Part shown: positions 21,998 through 32,695 of the stretch, one piece after another
Numbering within the stretch: the first letter of the stretch is position 1
How the letters are laid out: the number at the start of each line of letters is the position of its first letter
Program-made: the position numbers and the translations under genes
NCBI GenBank assembly: GCA_030998225.1
Contig: JAPYXD010000608.1
Location: 4,742,501 to 4,806,500, forward strand
Origin: Diplolepis rosae
Taxonomy: Eukaryota; Arthropoda; Insecta; Hymenoptera; Diplolepididae
DNA: 64,000 bases
Direction of reading: 5' to 3'
The notes under the pieces: generated by a model
Seen by the model: the letters and a program-made list of their open reading frames with translations, nothing else
The model's database searches: none
Told to the model about the DNA's origin: nothing

Positions 21998-22853
21998 GTA
22001 AGAGTAATATGAGTTTTCTTGACTTAATTTTAAGTTTAAATACATTACTAATACAATACTACTGTATCGGTTACATCTATAGACTTCTTTTTAAATTCTA
22101 AGGTCTTTTAAATTCCGAATGATATTTATATCATTATTGCGATGGTTTTACCTATTACACCTAACATTAACATGTCGTTCGTCGCTGATGTTATTGGCTG
22201 AGGCAGTGCGTACACCGACCAATCATAATTTCTTGAATAAAAGCGCTCGAAATTTAAATATTATTTAATGACAGTTTCAAAATAGTGAGGTCAATAGAAG
22301 AATGCAATGTTTGTATACTTCGATTTTATACAAATTTTAAAAAATGCACACTAATGGCTGAAAATAAGGTACTTTAGGGACCAAATCGTGAAAATAGGGG
22401 ACTTTAGGGACTTCAACTGAATATAGAGGACAATAGGGGATATAGGGACCGGTCTGTGAGGCCTGTAATCTACAATCAAACGCCAACACGTGATAATTAT
22501 TGCCGATTTTTTTTATTGCATTCTAATGTACAAAAAATAATAGTCCATTTCGCACTTTTGATAACTCAATTGGTATCCGGAGTTCAAAACTTGACAAGTG
22601 CACTTTGAGTCTTATGGGCGTTCAATGTTTTTCGGGTCGTCCGGACAGTTTCTAGGGACAAATGAGACTCGGAATGACATTTATCATAGAATAGAGGTAC
22701 TACGGGATCATATGTACCTTTATATGCTGTTATTTTCTTTGTGTACACCTGTATTTGACTCCAGGCTGTTGTTCACATCAGTTTCTTTTCGCGCACTCCA
22801 TTTTGCGTTAAAAAAAAGTAGTGCAAAAGTAAAGAAATCACAAAATTGCAATG
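21998..22853. other. AT-rich DNA with a short degenerate repeat
   Basis: 22370-22460 has the phrase AGGGGACTTTAGGGACTTC repeated loosely, echoing TAGGGACCTTTTT at 21405-21450. The segment between may be the interior of a decayed element. Nothing coding. Confidence 0.4.
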
Positions 22854-23356
22854 CACTGAGAAAAATAGTTGAAGTAATTTTACTCAATTTCCGATCGAAT
22901 TTGGGACACATGGACAAGCTAGAAGTTATTTAGTATCACTTTAATTATTTGCGATGGATTAAATGTTCAAGAATGAATCACAGTTGAGTAAAATTCAGAA
23001 GTGTAGAGTAGATTATGAATGCGTTCATTATAGATTTCTGAAAATATATATTATCACTCGTAGTATAAATATAAAAAACCAATCTTTTATCCAATCTCAA
23101 AAATAGTAGAGCCTTCCGTATATTCTACTCCACGCTTCAATTGAGAGTTGAGTAAACCGTGAGTCGCAAGACTCGTTCCACCAGCTATATCTATTCACAC
23201 AGGAACGAATGAAAGTAATCTGCGCCTTGGCCATACATAACAATTTTTTAATTTCAAAAACGTGTTGAATTTTCATCATACTGATTTTCCACGTTATTAT
23301 ATTTAATAATAAAAATCAATTAAAAACATACCAAATACAATTACAGTTTATTTTAG

Positions 23357-23657
23357 TACTCTCTAAATCCAAAATAGTGGAATAGCCACTGTTTTATCTA
23401 GTGCGTAATGAACCACTTAATCAATAGTGGATTTTACATACTTATAAACTAGTGATTTTAAAAATTCATCGTACTGCAGTCGCGATTAATCGAGTTTTTT
23501 CTATTCGTCACGAAGTTTTCGTACATGCTCGGTAGTGTTAACCACTATTTGTTTTAGTGATTATCCACTAGTCCAGAGTCGCGTACTTCGAATTTTGTCA
23601 AATAGTGGATAACCACTAGAAAAAAGTGGTTTTCCAGTATTTTTGATTTAGAGAGTA
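23357..23657. mobile_element. MITE with TACTCTCTAAATC TIRs and many AGTGG motifs
   Basis: TACTCTCTAAATC at 23357 and GATTTAGAGAGTA ending 23657. The 301-bp interior holds repeated AGTGG/CCACT words in both orientations (AATAGTGGATAACCACTAG and similar). Nested in element A, since the corresponding place in copy B lacks it. Its termini resemble those of 21773-21997. Confidence 0.65.
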
Positions 23658-24114
23658 GGAATTTATTAATTTGATTCTAATAGATTGAAGTTAACGCTCA
23701 TTATAAATAAAAAATTATAAATAAATAATACATGTTTTTACACAAGATACTTTTTGATAATAATGCAATTTTTTAATGTACATTTCAAACTTTAGTTTTA
23801 TTAAACTTCATACGTAGTTGTAATAAAAAGGTATATATATGTGTAGTTATTAGGTTTATATATGTAAGGTTATATGTTAAGTGTATTTGTGATTAAAGAT
23901 AGGATTGACTGCGATTGAATGGTGTGAATGTATTCGTATGATGTTTATGTATGTATGTATCGGATGACTAATGGCAGGCTCGAGGTAAGAATTTTTTTTA
24001 TTCAAGAGAACTATACCATTGGCTTTGAAGTAATACGCTCGGTGCTCATTTTACTCAACTATCGTTTGAAGCACATCAAGGGTCGGTGATATATTTATAC
24101 ATTTCATGTTAACT

Positions 24115-24406
24115 CCATGGAGACTAGATATAAGGAGACCAATCTCTTATGGCCGTACTTCACAAAACACGAAATGAAGTTCTGCCAAGTACTTAGTTAA
24201 AAAACTTCCCGATGAGGGCACGTGTGTTCCCTGGGTGCAAAATGGCGGCATCTACGGTTTATAAGCATCGTGTATTAGGCGTCGCCATTTTGCACTCAAG
24301 GAACACACATGCCCTCATCGGGAAGTTTTGTAACTATGTACTTGGCAGAACATCATTTCAGGAATGAATATATGGAGATTGGTCTCCTTATATCTAGTCT
24401 CCATGG
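24115..24406. mobile_element. Palindromic MITE with CCATGGAGACTAGATATAAG TIRs
   Basis: A 292-bp fold-back: nearly every base of the left half (to GCAAAATGGCG, 24251) pairs with the right half. Flanked by TTAACT at 24109-24114 and 24407-24412, a likely 6-bp target duplication (or TTAA with uneven ends). Copy B (41325-41345) shows the uninterrupted site. The strong pairing implies recent origin or hairpin-driven correction. Confidence 0.8.
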
Positions 24407-24448
24407 TTAACTCACTCACGCATGTTGATGCCCTGTCGTCGACAACTA

Positions 24449-25725
24449 TTAGATCTATAACTTCATTCGTGCGGTTTGCTAAGAGATGGCGTAACATGAT
24501 TATTATTCCATCGTTCCAATATTCCGAACATGCGTTGGAAAGCTACTCTCATTGTGCCTCTTTTTCAGTATATTTCATTTATTTGAAGCGTAAACAACAA
24601 TAATTTTTTTTCACTCAAATATGTCGAACTTTTTGCCTCAAAAAGTGTTTTTGCGGGGAGTTCTTCTTCATTACTTCAATATGAAGAAAACTGCTGCCGA
24701 AAGTCATCGTATTTTGGTGGAACTTCATGGTGAACATGCTCTAGCTGAGCGAACGTGCAAAAAGTGGTTTGCACGATTTAAAAGTGGTGATTTTGGCTTG
24801 GAAGACGAAGAACGTCCTGGGCAGTCAAGAAAGTTTGAAGATGACGAACTGGAAGCATTACTCGATAAAGATTGTTGCCAAACGCAAGAAGAGCTCGCAG
24901 AATCTTTGGGAGTCACTCAAGCAGCCATTTCAAAACGTTTCAAAGCAGCCGGATACATTCAAAAGCAAGGAAATTGGGTGCCACATGAACTCAAGCCGAG
25001 AGACGTTGAAAGACGGTTTTGCATGTCCGAAATGCTGCTGGAACGCCACAAAAAGAAGTAATTTTTGCATCGGATTGTTACTGGTGATGGAAAATGGATC
25101 CATTACGACAACCCCAAGCGCAAAAAATCATATGTGAAACCCGACCAACCAGCCAAATCAACGGCAAAGCCGAATATCCATGGTGCGAAGGTAATGCTCT
25201 GTATTTGGTGGGATCAGAAGGGTGTGCTGTATTATGAGCTGCTAAAACCGGGTAAAACCATCAATGGAGAACGCTACCGAACACAATTAATCCGCTTGAA
25301 GCCGAAAAACGCCCGTAATATGCGACCAGACACGAGGCAATAATTTTCCATCATGACAACGCTCGGCCCCATGTTGCTATTCCAGTTAAGAACTATTTGG
25401 AAAACAGTGGATTGGAAGTTTTACCTCACCCGCCTTATAGCCCAGACCTTGCCCCTTCTGACTACCATTTGTTCCGGTCGACGCAGAACGCCCTCACTAG
25501 AATACGGTTCACATCATAACAGGGTATCAAAAATTGGCTTGATTCATTTTTGGCCGCCAAGCAGTCGCAGTTCTTTTGGGATGGAATCCACAAATTGCCA
25601 GAAAGATGAGAAAAAGTCATAGCTTCAGATGGGCAATGCTTTGAATAATACTATTGTACATGTTTTTCTTAAATAAACGTTCAAATTTTGAAGAAAAAAC
25701 CGCACGAATTAAGTTATAGATCCAA
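24449..25725 (+). mobile_element. mariner element, 1277 bp, intact ends
   Basis: Left TIR TTAGATCTATAACTTCATTC and right TIR (reverse) TTGGATCTATAACTTAATTC, each about 28 bp and running on to GTGCGGTTT. They are flanked by TA at 24447-24448 and 25726-25727. The length is that of a full mauritiana-group mariner. Carries a broken transposase at 24621-25648. Inserted in element A, because copy B lacks it. Confidence 0.9.
24621..25648 (+). pseudogene. mariner transposase (mauritiana-like), two or more frameshifts
   Basis: The ATG at 24621 begins MSNFLPQKVFLRGVLLHYFN. The paired helix-turn-helix DNA-binding region (KKTAAESHRILVE, KWFARFKSGDFGLEDEERPG, QEELAESLGVTQAAISKRF) is intact to about residue 120, with the linker motif WVPHEL. 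A frameshift near 25060 precedes HRIVTGDGKWIHYDNPKRKK (first catalytic Asp; the usual Glu after it is Gly). A second frame change near 25320 precedes the second Asp (IFHHDNARPHVAI) and the third (YSPDLAPSDYHLF), then an end at SDGQCFE. An in-frame stop lies near 25515. DD34D spacing is preserved. Not functional as read. Confidence 0.9.
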
Positions 25726-26110
25726 TATGTAACGCTTATTGTTATTCACTTTGGGTGAATTAGATATATATAACATTTATTTTACTCGACTAGGATTTAA
25801 AAGATGTTTAAATGTCCTTATGTCCTAAGTTTAATCGACAGGTTCGAGTAAAATTAATTCAACTATTTTTCTCCGTGTGCGTAACGAATTGAGAGTGATC
25901 TCTGTTTTCAAGTTGGCGAACCACGCGCATGTAAACAAACCAGAAAAATAGAGCTGTTGGAGCTGTCACTTCATTAAGAACACTTTAAAAACAGGGCCGG
26001 TCAATCTGCAATGGATGAGGTGTCAATGTAGCTTTGTATGAGTTCCGCCATTGTTATTCACAAGTCATTACAAGTATTTAACAATTCATTGTGCCTGATT
26101 GTGCGTTATC

Positions 26111-26239
26111 ATGGGTAAAAAACATGTAATTCAGTGTACTGTTTGTGGATTTACCACCAAAAAGCGTCAGAATGAAAGTGTGCCCATTCATCGGTTTCCG
26201 AAAACAGGAGATGCTGGACAAAGATTCGTAGAAGCTTGA
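26111..26239 (+). pseudogene. THAP-type zinc finger N-terminus, 42 codons, cut by a stop
   Basis: The ATG at 26111 opens MGKKHVIQCTVCGFTTKK with CxxC, followed by VPIHRFPKTGDAGQRFVEA and a TGA. The spacing of CxxC to HRFPK and then an R-F-x-x-A-stop-K-K-F run matches the first half of a THAP C2CH domain, a DNA-binding module found in P-element-type transposases and derived host genes. The stop falls where the family usually has tryptophan (TGG to TGA). The second Cys/His pair is absent because mariner sequence begins at about 26238. Whether this was an exon or part of a transposon cannot be told. Confidence 0.4.
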
Positions 26240-26668
26240 AAGAAATTCATTTGACAAAACGCAACAACGCGTTCTTAAATGAATTCGATCCTTTTTTAAA
26301 ACGAATTATCACTGGTGAAGAGAAATGGATTGTTTACAATAACGTCGTTCGAAAACGATCATTGGGAAGTGATGTTACATCCACCATATAGCCTTGACCT
26401 TGCAATATCAGTTTACTATATATTTCGATCTTTGCAGAACTCCTTGAATGGTAAAACTTTCAATGATGATGAAGCTGTGAAATCGCACTTAGTTTAGTTT
26501 TTTGCCGATAAAGACCAGAAGTTCTATAACAGTGGAATCATGAAGTTATCAGAAAGATGTCAAAAGGTCAGTGAACAAAATGGAAAATATATCATTGATC
26601 AAAAATTTTAAAAAAACTTATTTAATTTGTATGAAAAAATCGGCAATTACTTCTGGGACCACCTAATA
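26240..26668 (+). pseudogene. mariner remnant (irritans-like) with internal deletion
   Basis: Plus-strand coding debris: FLNEFDPFLKRIITGEEKWI (the first catalytic Asp has become Glu), YNNVVRKRS, then a jump to HPPYSLDLAISVYYIF (third Asp) and the C-terminus. The right end ATTACTTCTGGGACCACCTA at 26649-26668 is the 3' TIR. The same family as the minus-strand copy at 9661-10367. The block holding the second Asp is deleted. Confidence 0.7.
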
Positions 26669-27127
26669 TGAGTTTCTGAAAGTACACTTTGGTAGTCAAA
26701 CTTCGTCCCTAATCTCAAAAGAAACGTGACAAATTAATAATTTCAGGTCAAACATGAATTTTTTAAATTCAATGTGGTCATATCCTATGTTTTCGAGGTC
26801 GCTAAGTACGAATTTGGAGTCGGTTTGGTCCCATCATTTCACATTCCGTCTTTAACCTCAAAAAACATGGAAAATTGTAATTTTAGGTCAAATATGAATC
26901 TCATCAATGCAAATTGGTCGTATCATATGTTTACTACGTTCCTGAGTCCGATATCAGAGCCAGTTCTTTTCAATTCCTCATTATTTTCACATAATATGAT
27001 TCACCCCCTTTTTGAGTGTCGCATTCTTTTATCTGCCAACGAACGACGTAACGGATTCCGCTTCCTTTTAATTCCTTTCTCCATAGTCACCAAAATTGAT
27101 TGGAAAATAGTCAATATGGGAATTTTA
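26669..27127. repeat. Subterminal region of the decayed transposon at 27128-28595
   Basis: Loose repeats of AGGTCAAAYATGAAT and of GAGGTCGCTAAGTACGAATT resemble the subterminal GGTCGCTGAATAATAATTCG blocks of the intact element at 49463-52532. They lie on the expected (3') side of its coding remnant. Confidence 0.4.
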
Positions 27128-28595
27128 TACATTTAACTTTAAACTCATATTACATCCTATTTTAATAAAGTTCTGTATCATATTTCTCACAATTTTTCTG
27201 TAATTATCACTCTTTTGGTTCCGTAAAAAGTTTTTAACAACCTTCTTAAGGCTCAACCAAGTTGCTCTTTGCTTTTTGTTCATAGTTGTGACGAAATTCA
27301 GATCCCTCAACATTTTCCGGATTTGAGGTCCATCGAATATTCCTGCTTTTAGTTTTGCATCTGATAGTTCTGGAAATTAGCCCTGAAGATATATGAAACA
27401 GCTATCTTCTTCTCCTAATGCTGATACCATGCCCAGTTTTATATGCAGAGGTGACAATAAAACTCTCGCAGGATCTACTAGAGGGATGTTGATGATCTTC
27501 TTTGATCCTGGATTAAAAGCGTTCCTGAGTGGCCAATCAATCTTTTTATAATGATAAGGTCGGTCTTTACTATCCCATGAGCATATGAAACATGGGTGTT
27601 TAACGATACCTGATTGCTGACTCATAATTATGCTCAATTTGTTTGAAATCCCCACAAATTCGTCAATTGCGTTCTGAATATTTCAATTTATCCAATACAG
27701 ACTTGACATTTTCGTAATTCTCTTTCAACGTAGTTGAATGTGCTACTGGTACGAGAGCAAACATATACGTATTGTGAAGTAAGACAGTCTTCAAACTTCT
27801 TTCACAAGAATCTATAAATAATCTCCATTCAATGGCTTTGTAAATCCCTGGTTTCAATTAATCCGTCAATCCATTTAAATTGTGACAGTAAACTAATGAT
27901 GTCTCTTCTTCTTTTGTGGAATATTCCCTGAAATCTCTTTCTATATTCCTATAGTAAGTTTCTTTTTTTTTCTTCTTTTGAAAAAGGTTGTAGTTTCTTA
28001 CCTTTGCTTCCTACATATTCGTCATCAATGTCAGTTTCAATGGAGTATTCTTCTTCACTAGCGTCTTCTTGGATCTTAAGCTCTCCAGAGAAGAAATACA
28101 TTCGATTTTTCCTATATCTTGCTTATCTTTTTTGCATATCTTACTGGGTCCTATTACTGTCGGAACATCGACGTAAGCAATGTTTTTTCTATTTTTTCCA
28201 TTGAATACAGTTACATCGTTCTTGCAGCAATAACAATCCTCTTCACGAGTGGGTTCTGCCCATAAAGTTGTACTTTTTAGTTTTAGATCTTCTATATTTT
28301 TACTATTAAGCCAAATTTTTAAATGTGATCTGCAGTTTTCGCATATTTTATGTGGCACACATTCCTTATTCTGTTCAGCAATTCTAAGATCAGAACAATC
28401 TTTGTAAATTGTCATGATATGCTCAGAAATTGTCCGAAGAGTTTTTGATGGATAGAATTCACTGCATACGTAGCAGAATAAATCATCGTCTCTGTCACAA
28501 TGATGTTTTGAAGTGGACGCTTGAAAATTCACTTGTGATTTTCTACCTTTAGGTTGTCGAATTGAAGATTTTATAGTTTTATTCATAGATGCCAT
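27128..28595 (-). pseudogene. Decayed paralogue of the 50-kb transposase
   Basis: Minus-strand frames align piece by piece with the transposase at 50046-51785. The start at 28595 (MASMNKTIKSS) leads to a Cys-rich N-terminus (CYVCSEFYPSK, HKICENCRSH, EDCYCCKND) at 28500-28200. WRLFIDSCERSLKTVLLHN is at 27857-27770, then GIVKHPCFICSWDSKDRPYH and LLSPLHIKLGM at 27655-27430, and KKQRATWLSLKKVVKNFLRN at 27290-27215. Several frame changes; the C-terminal part after 27128 is lost. Its N-terminal Cys pair (CYVC) is absent from the long frame of the 50-kb copy, which suggests that copy lacks or splices in a first exon. Confidence 0.75.
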
Positions 28596-28769
28596 AAGTA
28601 TATGAGAGACCCACACATTAAGGATCCTGTTCCGATCGCAGGTGAGTATGCAACCCTGGGGGTAATAACTCTCATACCTCCCCAGGGCTAAGTATGATGG
28701 CTTTCCGACTTTGCCGAGGACGAAGTCAACTCGTCGAACCTTATATTTTATTTGAAGCATTGTCCATCG

Positions 28770-29046
28770 TATTGTTCTTCTTGCGTTTGGCACGAATCTT
28801 GATCCAATAATGCTTCCAATTCCGCGTTTTCGTACACTTTCGGCCTTCCGCTACGTTCTTTGTCTTCGATGTCAAATTCACCGTTCTTAAACTTTTGAAA
28901 CCACTTACTACAACTTGTCTCACTTAAGAAATCCTTACCATATGTTTCTACAAGGAATCGATACGCCTCAGCTACAGATTTCTTCAAATTGAAGAAGTAA
29001 ATCAGAAGGTCTCGTAAATGACGCTTATTGGCTCAAAACTCGACAT
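28770..29046 (-). pseudogene. mariner transposase N-terminus (mauritiana-like)
   Basis: The minus strand from ATG 29046 (MSSFEPISV), after a frame change, reads KKSVAEAYRFLVETYGKDF, SETSCSKWFQKFKNGEFDIE and KVYENAELEALLDQDSCQTQ. These are the first helix-turn-helix and linker of a mariner transposase, related to but distinct from 24621-25648. Ends abruptly at about 28770. Confidence 0.75.
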
Positions 29047-29617
29047 TTTCGCACACAAAAGAATATATTATACTGATAAAAATTCACTAACATTTCAAGG
29101 TTATGTTGTTGACAGAGGTCCAACCTTACGACAGTGACGTTTTACATCTGTCAATTTCAACCAAAACTTACTGGTGACGCCAACTTTTGTCAAACGGCGG
29201 AAACTTATTTTTACACCTGACATGTTATTCAATTTTTGAAGAGATCAAAACTTGTTGAACTATTATACTTGAAAAGTTGAAAACAATTTTAAAATGTGAT
29301 TCGTTTGGAATCGACTGCTATTTTTAGCATGATCAGCTGGTTTATTCAATTGTTAATATCGGATCGTGTCAAATTTCTCGCGATACCGTACAAGCACCTG
29401 GGAAAAGTCAAGTGACAGCAAAAGCTATCAAAATAAAAATAATTTAAATCTTAATATTTTGGAAAATGGAAACTGAAATGGAGCAACTTTATTCTAATTA
29501 CTGCATTTCAATTCGATTTCTCTCACTTTAATCAGAAAATCAAGAAAACAGGAAAAGACTTTTCTTTGATACCACATTAGTGTAATATATTATTTCGGAT
29601 GTTCGGATTTTATTTAA
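29047..29617. other. AT-rich DNA, nothing recognised
   Basis: 29120-29230 is probably the 5' flank of the mariner fragment; no TIR identified. Confidence 0.4.
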
Positions 29618-29990
29618 TAATGAGTTGGGGAAAAAGTTTCTTCGTATTTAAATGCAACAGTGAAACAAATTTTTTCATTATTTTAAGGAAGTTTATTAAC
29701 GATATGTAGGTAGAAATTCGATCGATTAAATTCTTCAATGTTAACTCATGTGGTATTGAAGCATCAAGTATTTTTTTGAATCCAGCCTCCTTCGAATGGT
29801 TTGAACCTTTTTTGCGGTTGATGTTCAATCCCTTAGCGATATCACGACTGCTAATGTGACAGTCTTGCCTAATTTTTTCGATAATTTTATCAACTTTTGC
29901 AATAATTGGTAGACTAGAGCGAGGAGTATCTTTGACATCAAACTTTCCAGATTGAAAATGCTTTAACCAGCTTTGTGCTACACTTACTGA
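29618..29990 (-). pseudogene. mariner transposase fragment (irritans-like), helix-turn-helix region
   Basis: Minus-strand frames read WLKHFQSGKFDVKDTPRS, then KVDKIIEKIRQDCHIS, and KKILDASIPHELTLKNLIDR (the V/IPHEL linker). Only the DNA-binding half is present. It abuts the next mariner at about 29995. Confidence 0.75.
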
Positions 29991-29994
29991 TACT

Positions 29995-31082
29995 AGGGAG
30001 TTTAATGAGTCCGTAGGATGACAAAAGAAAAATAACTTGTCTGGAAAAAATTCTTTTTATTCTTCAACATAATCTCCTTTTAGCTTGATGCACTCAGTCC
30101 AGCGATCTTTGAACATTTCGATGCCTCTCTTGTAATACGATTTGTCAAGGCCTTCAAAATAGCCATCGGTTTCTCATTTGACCTCTTAATTTGATGAAAA
30201 TCTCTATCCCTAGAGCCATCTCTTTAAGTTTGGGAACAGATGAAAGTCGTTATAGGCCAGATCTGGAGGATAAGGTGGGTGGGGAAGCAATTCGAAGCGT
30301 ATTTCATTGATCTTTGCCATCTTTTTTTATTGATTTGTGAGCTGGTGCATTGTCTGGTTAAAAATGTAAATTTTCTTCAACAAATGAGGCCGTTTTCTTG
30401 TGATTTCTTCTTTCAATCAGTCCAATAATGCACAGTATAGTGATAGTCAATGTTGATTGTTTTTCCTTTTTCCAAATAGTCAATAAACAATATGACACTG
30501 AAATCCCAAAAAGAGAAACCATAACGTTTCCAGCCAATTGTTGTGTCTTTACTTACTTTGGGGCAGTTCCACCGGGTCCAACTCACTGTTTTTTTTGTTG
30601 CTTCGATTCTGGTGTGTAATGGTGGATCCATGTTTCATCGATGGTCACTAATCGGCGCGAAAACTTATTTGGATCACAGTGAAAAAGGTTCAAACAACTT
30701 CAACGATTGTTAGCAAATGCGGCACTCATTTTGTGTCTAGCTTTCCCATGCCTAAATCCTCATGCAAAATTTTAATCACTAACCTAATTGAAATGCCTGC
30801 GGCCTCTGCTAACTCACGCAATTTCACTTTTGGATTATCTAATATGATGTCATGGATTTTTTTGATGATTTATGGAGTGGTTACGTCATTTAGCCTTCTC
30901 GATCGTTTACCATCATTTGTGCTCGTACGACCTGGTTTAAATTCACCAATCCACTTCTCAACCATTTGCATCGATGGAGAAGGTTCCCCATAACATTTAT
31001 CAAGCCAATGTTTCGTCTGCACGGTATATTTTGCGATTCGGAAACAGTGTTTAATCAGCACAAAAAATTGACTTTTTTCCAT
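29995..31082 (-). pseudogene. mariner transposase, near full length, many stops (cecropia/mellifera-like)
   Basis: Starts at ATG 31082 (MEKSQFFVLIKHCFRIAKYT). VEKWIGEFKPGRTSTNDGKR and RRLNDVTTP follow, then KKIHDIILDNPKVKLRELAE (second helix-turn-helix), the linker VPHLLT and DETWIHHY-like residues at 30616-30650 (first catalytic Asp, DE instead of the more common GDEKW). IDYLEKGKTIN comes next, with the Asp-Asn and PPYxPDLA-type segments degraded at 30240-30370. The 3' end is near 29998. Frame changes and stops recur every 60-100 bp. A 78-bp piece of this family recurs at 32276-32353. Confidence 0.75.
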
Positions 31083-32275
31083 TTTAAGAGATCTACCCAT
31101 ATTACCAATTCCAAAGAAGCCAGATCTCAACGGGCACAGGCTATTTTGGATAAAAATGAATATTATAAGGCAACAGAAGGCATACTGTATGGTATAGGCA
31201 TCGCTGATTAAGCTCAGGGGAGTTTTTTTAACAATTTTTCATTACAAAAAAGTTCAAACGGGTTTTTCTCAAAACAACGTTTTTCGACGCCTTGTTGAAA
31301 AAATCTCTGAAACTAATGAGCCGATCCTTATGAAATTTTTACTACATATTCTTTACAACTATAACTATAACGCATATTAAGGACTTTTTAAAATTTTAAT
31401 TTGAACTGTTTATTTTGTGTGCAAAAAACGGTGAAAGAAAAACACGTTTTTTTTATCTCTTTTCGAAAAATATCCGCCATTTTGTTATGTTTGCAAAAAT
31501 GAAAAATCGTATGATATGCGCTATAGCCATTAACATACTGAATCTAAAACTGTTTGATTTTTTTGTTTCAGACAATTCATCTCCGAGTTTTCATCAACAG
31601 CGCACACCTATCTACTCTTTGAGGACCTATGATTCATCACCATTTTCATCTATAAAAAGTGTCTAAAATAAATAAATAAAATTTATTTATGTATTTTAAG
31701 TGTATTTACTTAGCCTCACAATTTTCATATTAATATCTATAATATAAACTTCTCAAAAAAAATTCGTGAAAATAGATTTTATTTCAGCGTGTAATGTGGG
31801 TAGACCCCTTAATAAAAAAATCAAAACTTGTTCGCTTCTATCGCCTGTAACTCTGAAAGTAAACAATAAAATTGTCTCAAATTATGAAAATGTAATTTGT
31901 GGTGTCATCATACGGACTTATTCAAATCTCTAGTACTGCAACACGTCCTCAAACATCACAAATTCTTTTAGCAGCCTGATTCACATTCTTCCCTTTTTGT
32001 AATAAAATTTCAAAATGTATCGAATTTCTTTTTTATTTTCACTGAAAAATATAATCTTAAATTAAAATAACGCTTATGATCTTATAATCAGGAATGATTA
32101 TAAATCTAAATATTGATTTTCACCATTTTTAATCAGTAAACCTACATATACACATACTTTTATATCTTTTTTATCATCAATTTATTTTCATATACATTCT
32201 TGCTTGAAATAGATTTTATCTCAATATGTTTTATATATATTATATAATATATTATTATATTATACATATATAATA
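31083..32275. other. AT-rich DNA, nothing recognised
   Basis: No coding or inverted-repeat structure that I can support; ends in an AT microsatellite from about 32230. Confidence 0.45.
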
Positions 32276-32353
32276 ATCATCAAAAAAATCCATGACATCA
32301 TCATATTAGATGATCCAAAAGTGAAATTGCGTGAGTTAGCAGAGGCCGCAGGC
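32276..32353 (+). repeat. 78-bp mariner coding fragment inside an AT microsatellite
   Basis: ATCATCAAAAAAATCCATGA through GCAGAGGCCGCAGGC matches, in reverse, 30793-30870 of the mariner at 29995-31082 (peptide KKIHDI..LRELAEAAG). On both sides the sequence is (TA)n-like (32230-32275 and 32354-32385). Confidence 0.75.
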
Positions 32354-32385
32354 ATATATATATATTATATATATTATATTCGATT

Positions 32386-32695
32386 TGCAGAAATATTTTC
32401 TATTTTTTTAAGCCGTATTGTTTTTTTACCATAAATTGTATTTGTAAATTTTTATATTTACAATTGTCTATTTATTACGAATATATATTTTGTAATAAAA
32501 AAAATATTTATCAGATGCACAATATTACATTTTTTATCTTTGCAATACTTTTATAAACAGAGTTACAGTTCAGTTAGCATGTTTTTATCCTTTTCAAAAT
32601 CTAGGAGAATACGAAGAAAATTTATTCCCAACTCATTATTTGAGAAAAACGGTATTGAGCATTACTTTTGGCTTTCAAAAAAATTTGAATTTTAA
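32386..32695. other. AT-rich DNA, nothing recognised
   Basis: No supported feature. Confidence 0.4.

Larger units (their letters stand above)
22854..25877. mobile_element. Non-autonomous TIR element, copy A, with three nested insertions
   Basis: Left end CACTGAGAAAAATAGTTGAA (22854), right end TTCAACTATTTTTCTCCGTG (25877); the TIRs extend about 35 bp, through AGTAATTTTACTC. Its interior matches copy B (38826-42078) in several blocks: 22854-23110 with 38826-39130, 23700-24110 with 40680-41330, 24407-24446 with 41338-41377, and 25728-25877 with 41400-42078. Nested within it are a MITE (23357-23657), a palindromic MITE (24115-24406) and a mariner (24449-25725). No coding sequence of its own is seen. 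The flank suggests a 2-bp TG duplication, which is not certain. Confidence 0.75.

Noticed and set aside
22598..22933. 111-codon plus-strand frame
   Set aside because: Runs into the end of element A and lacks protein-like motifs.
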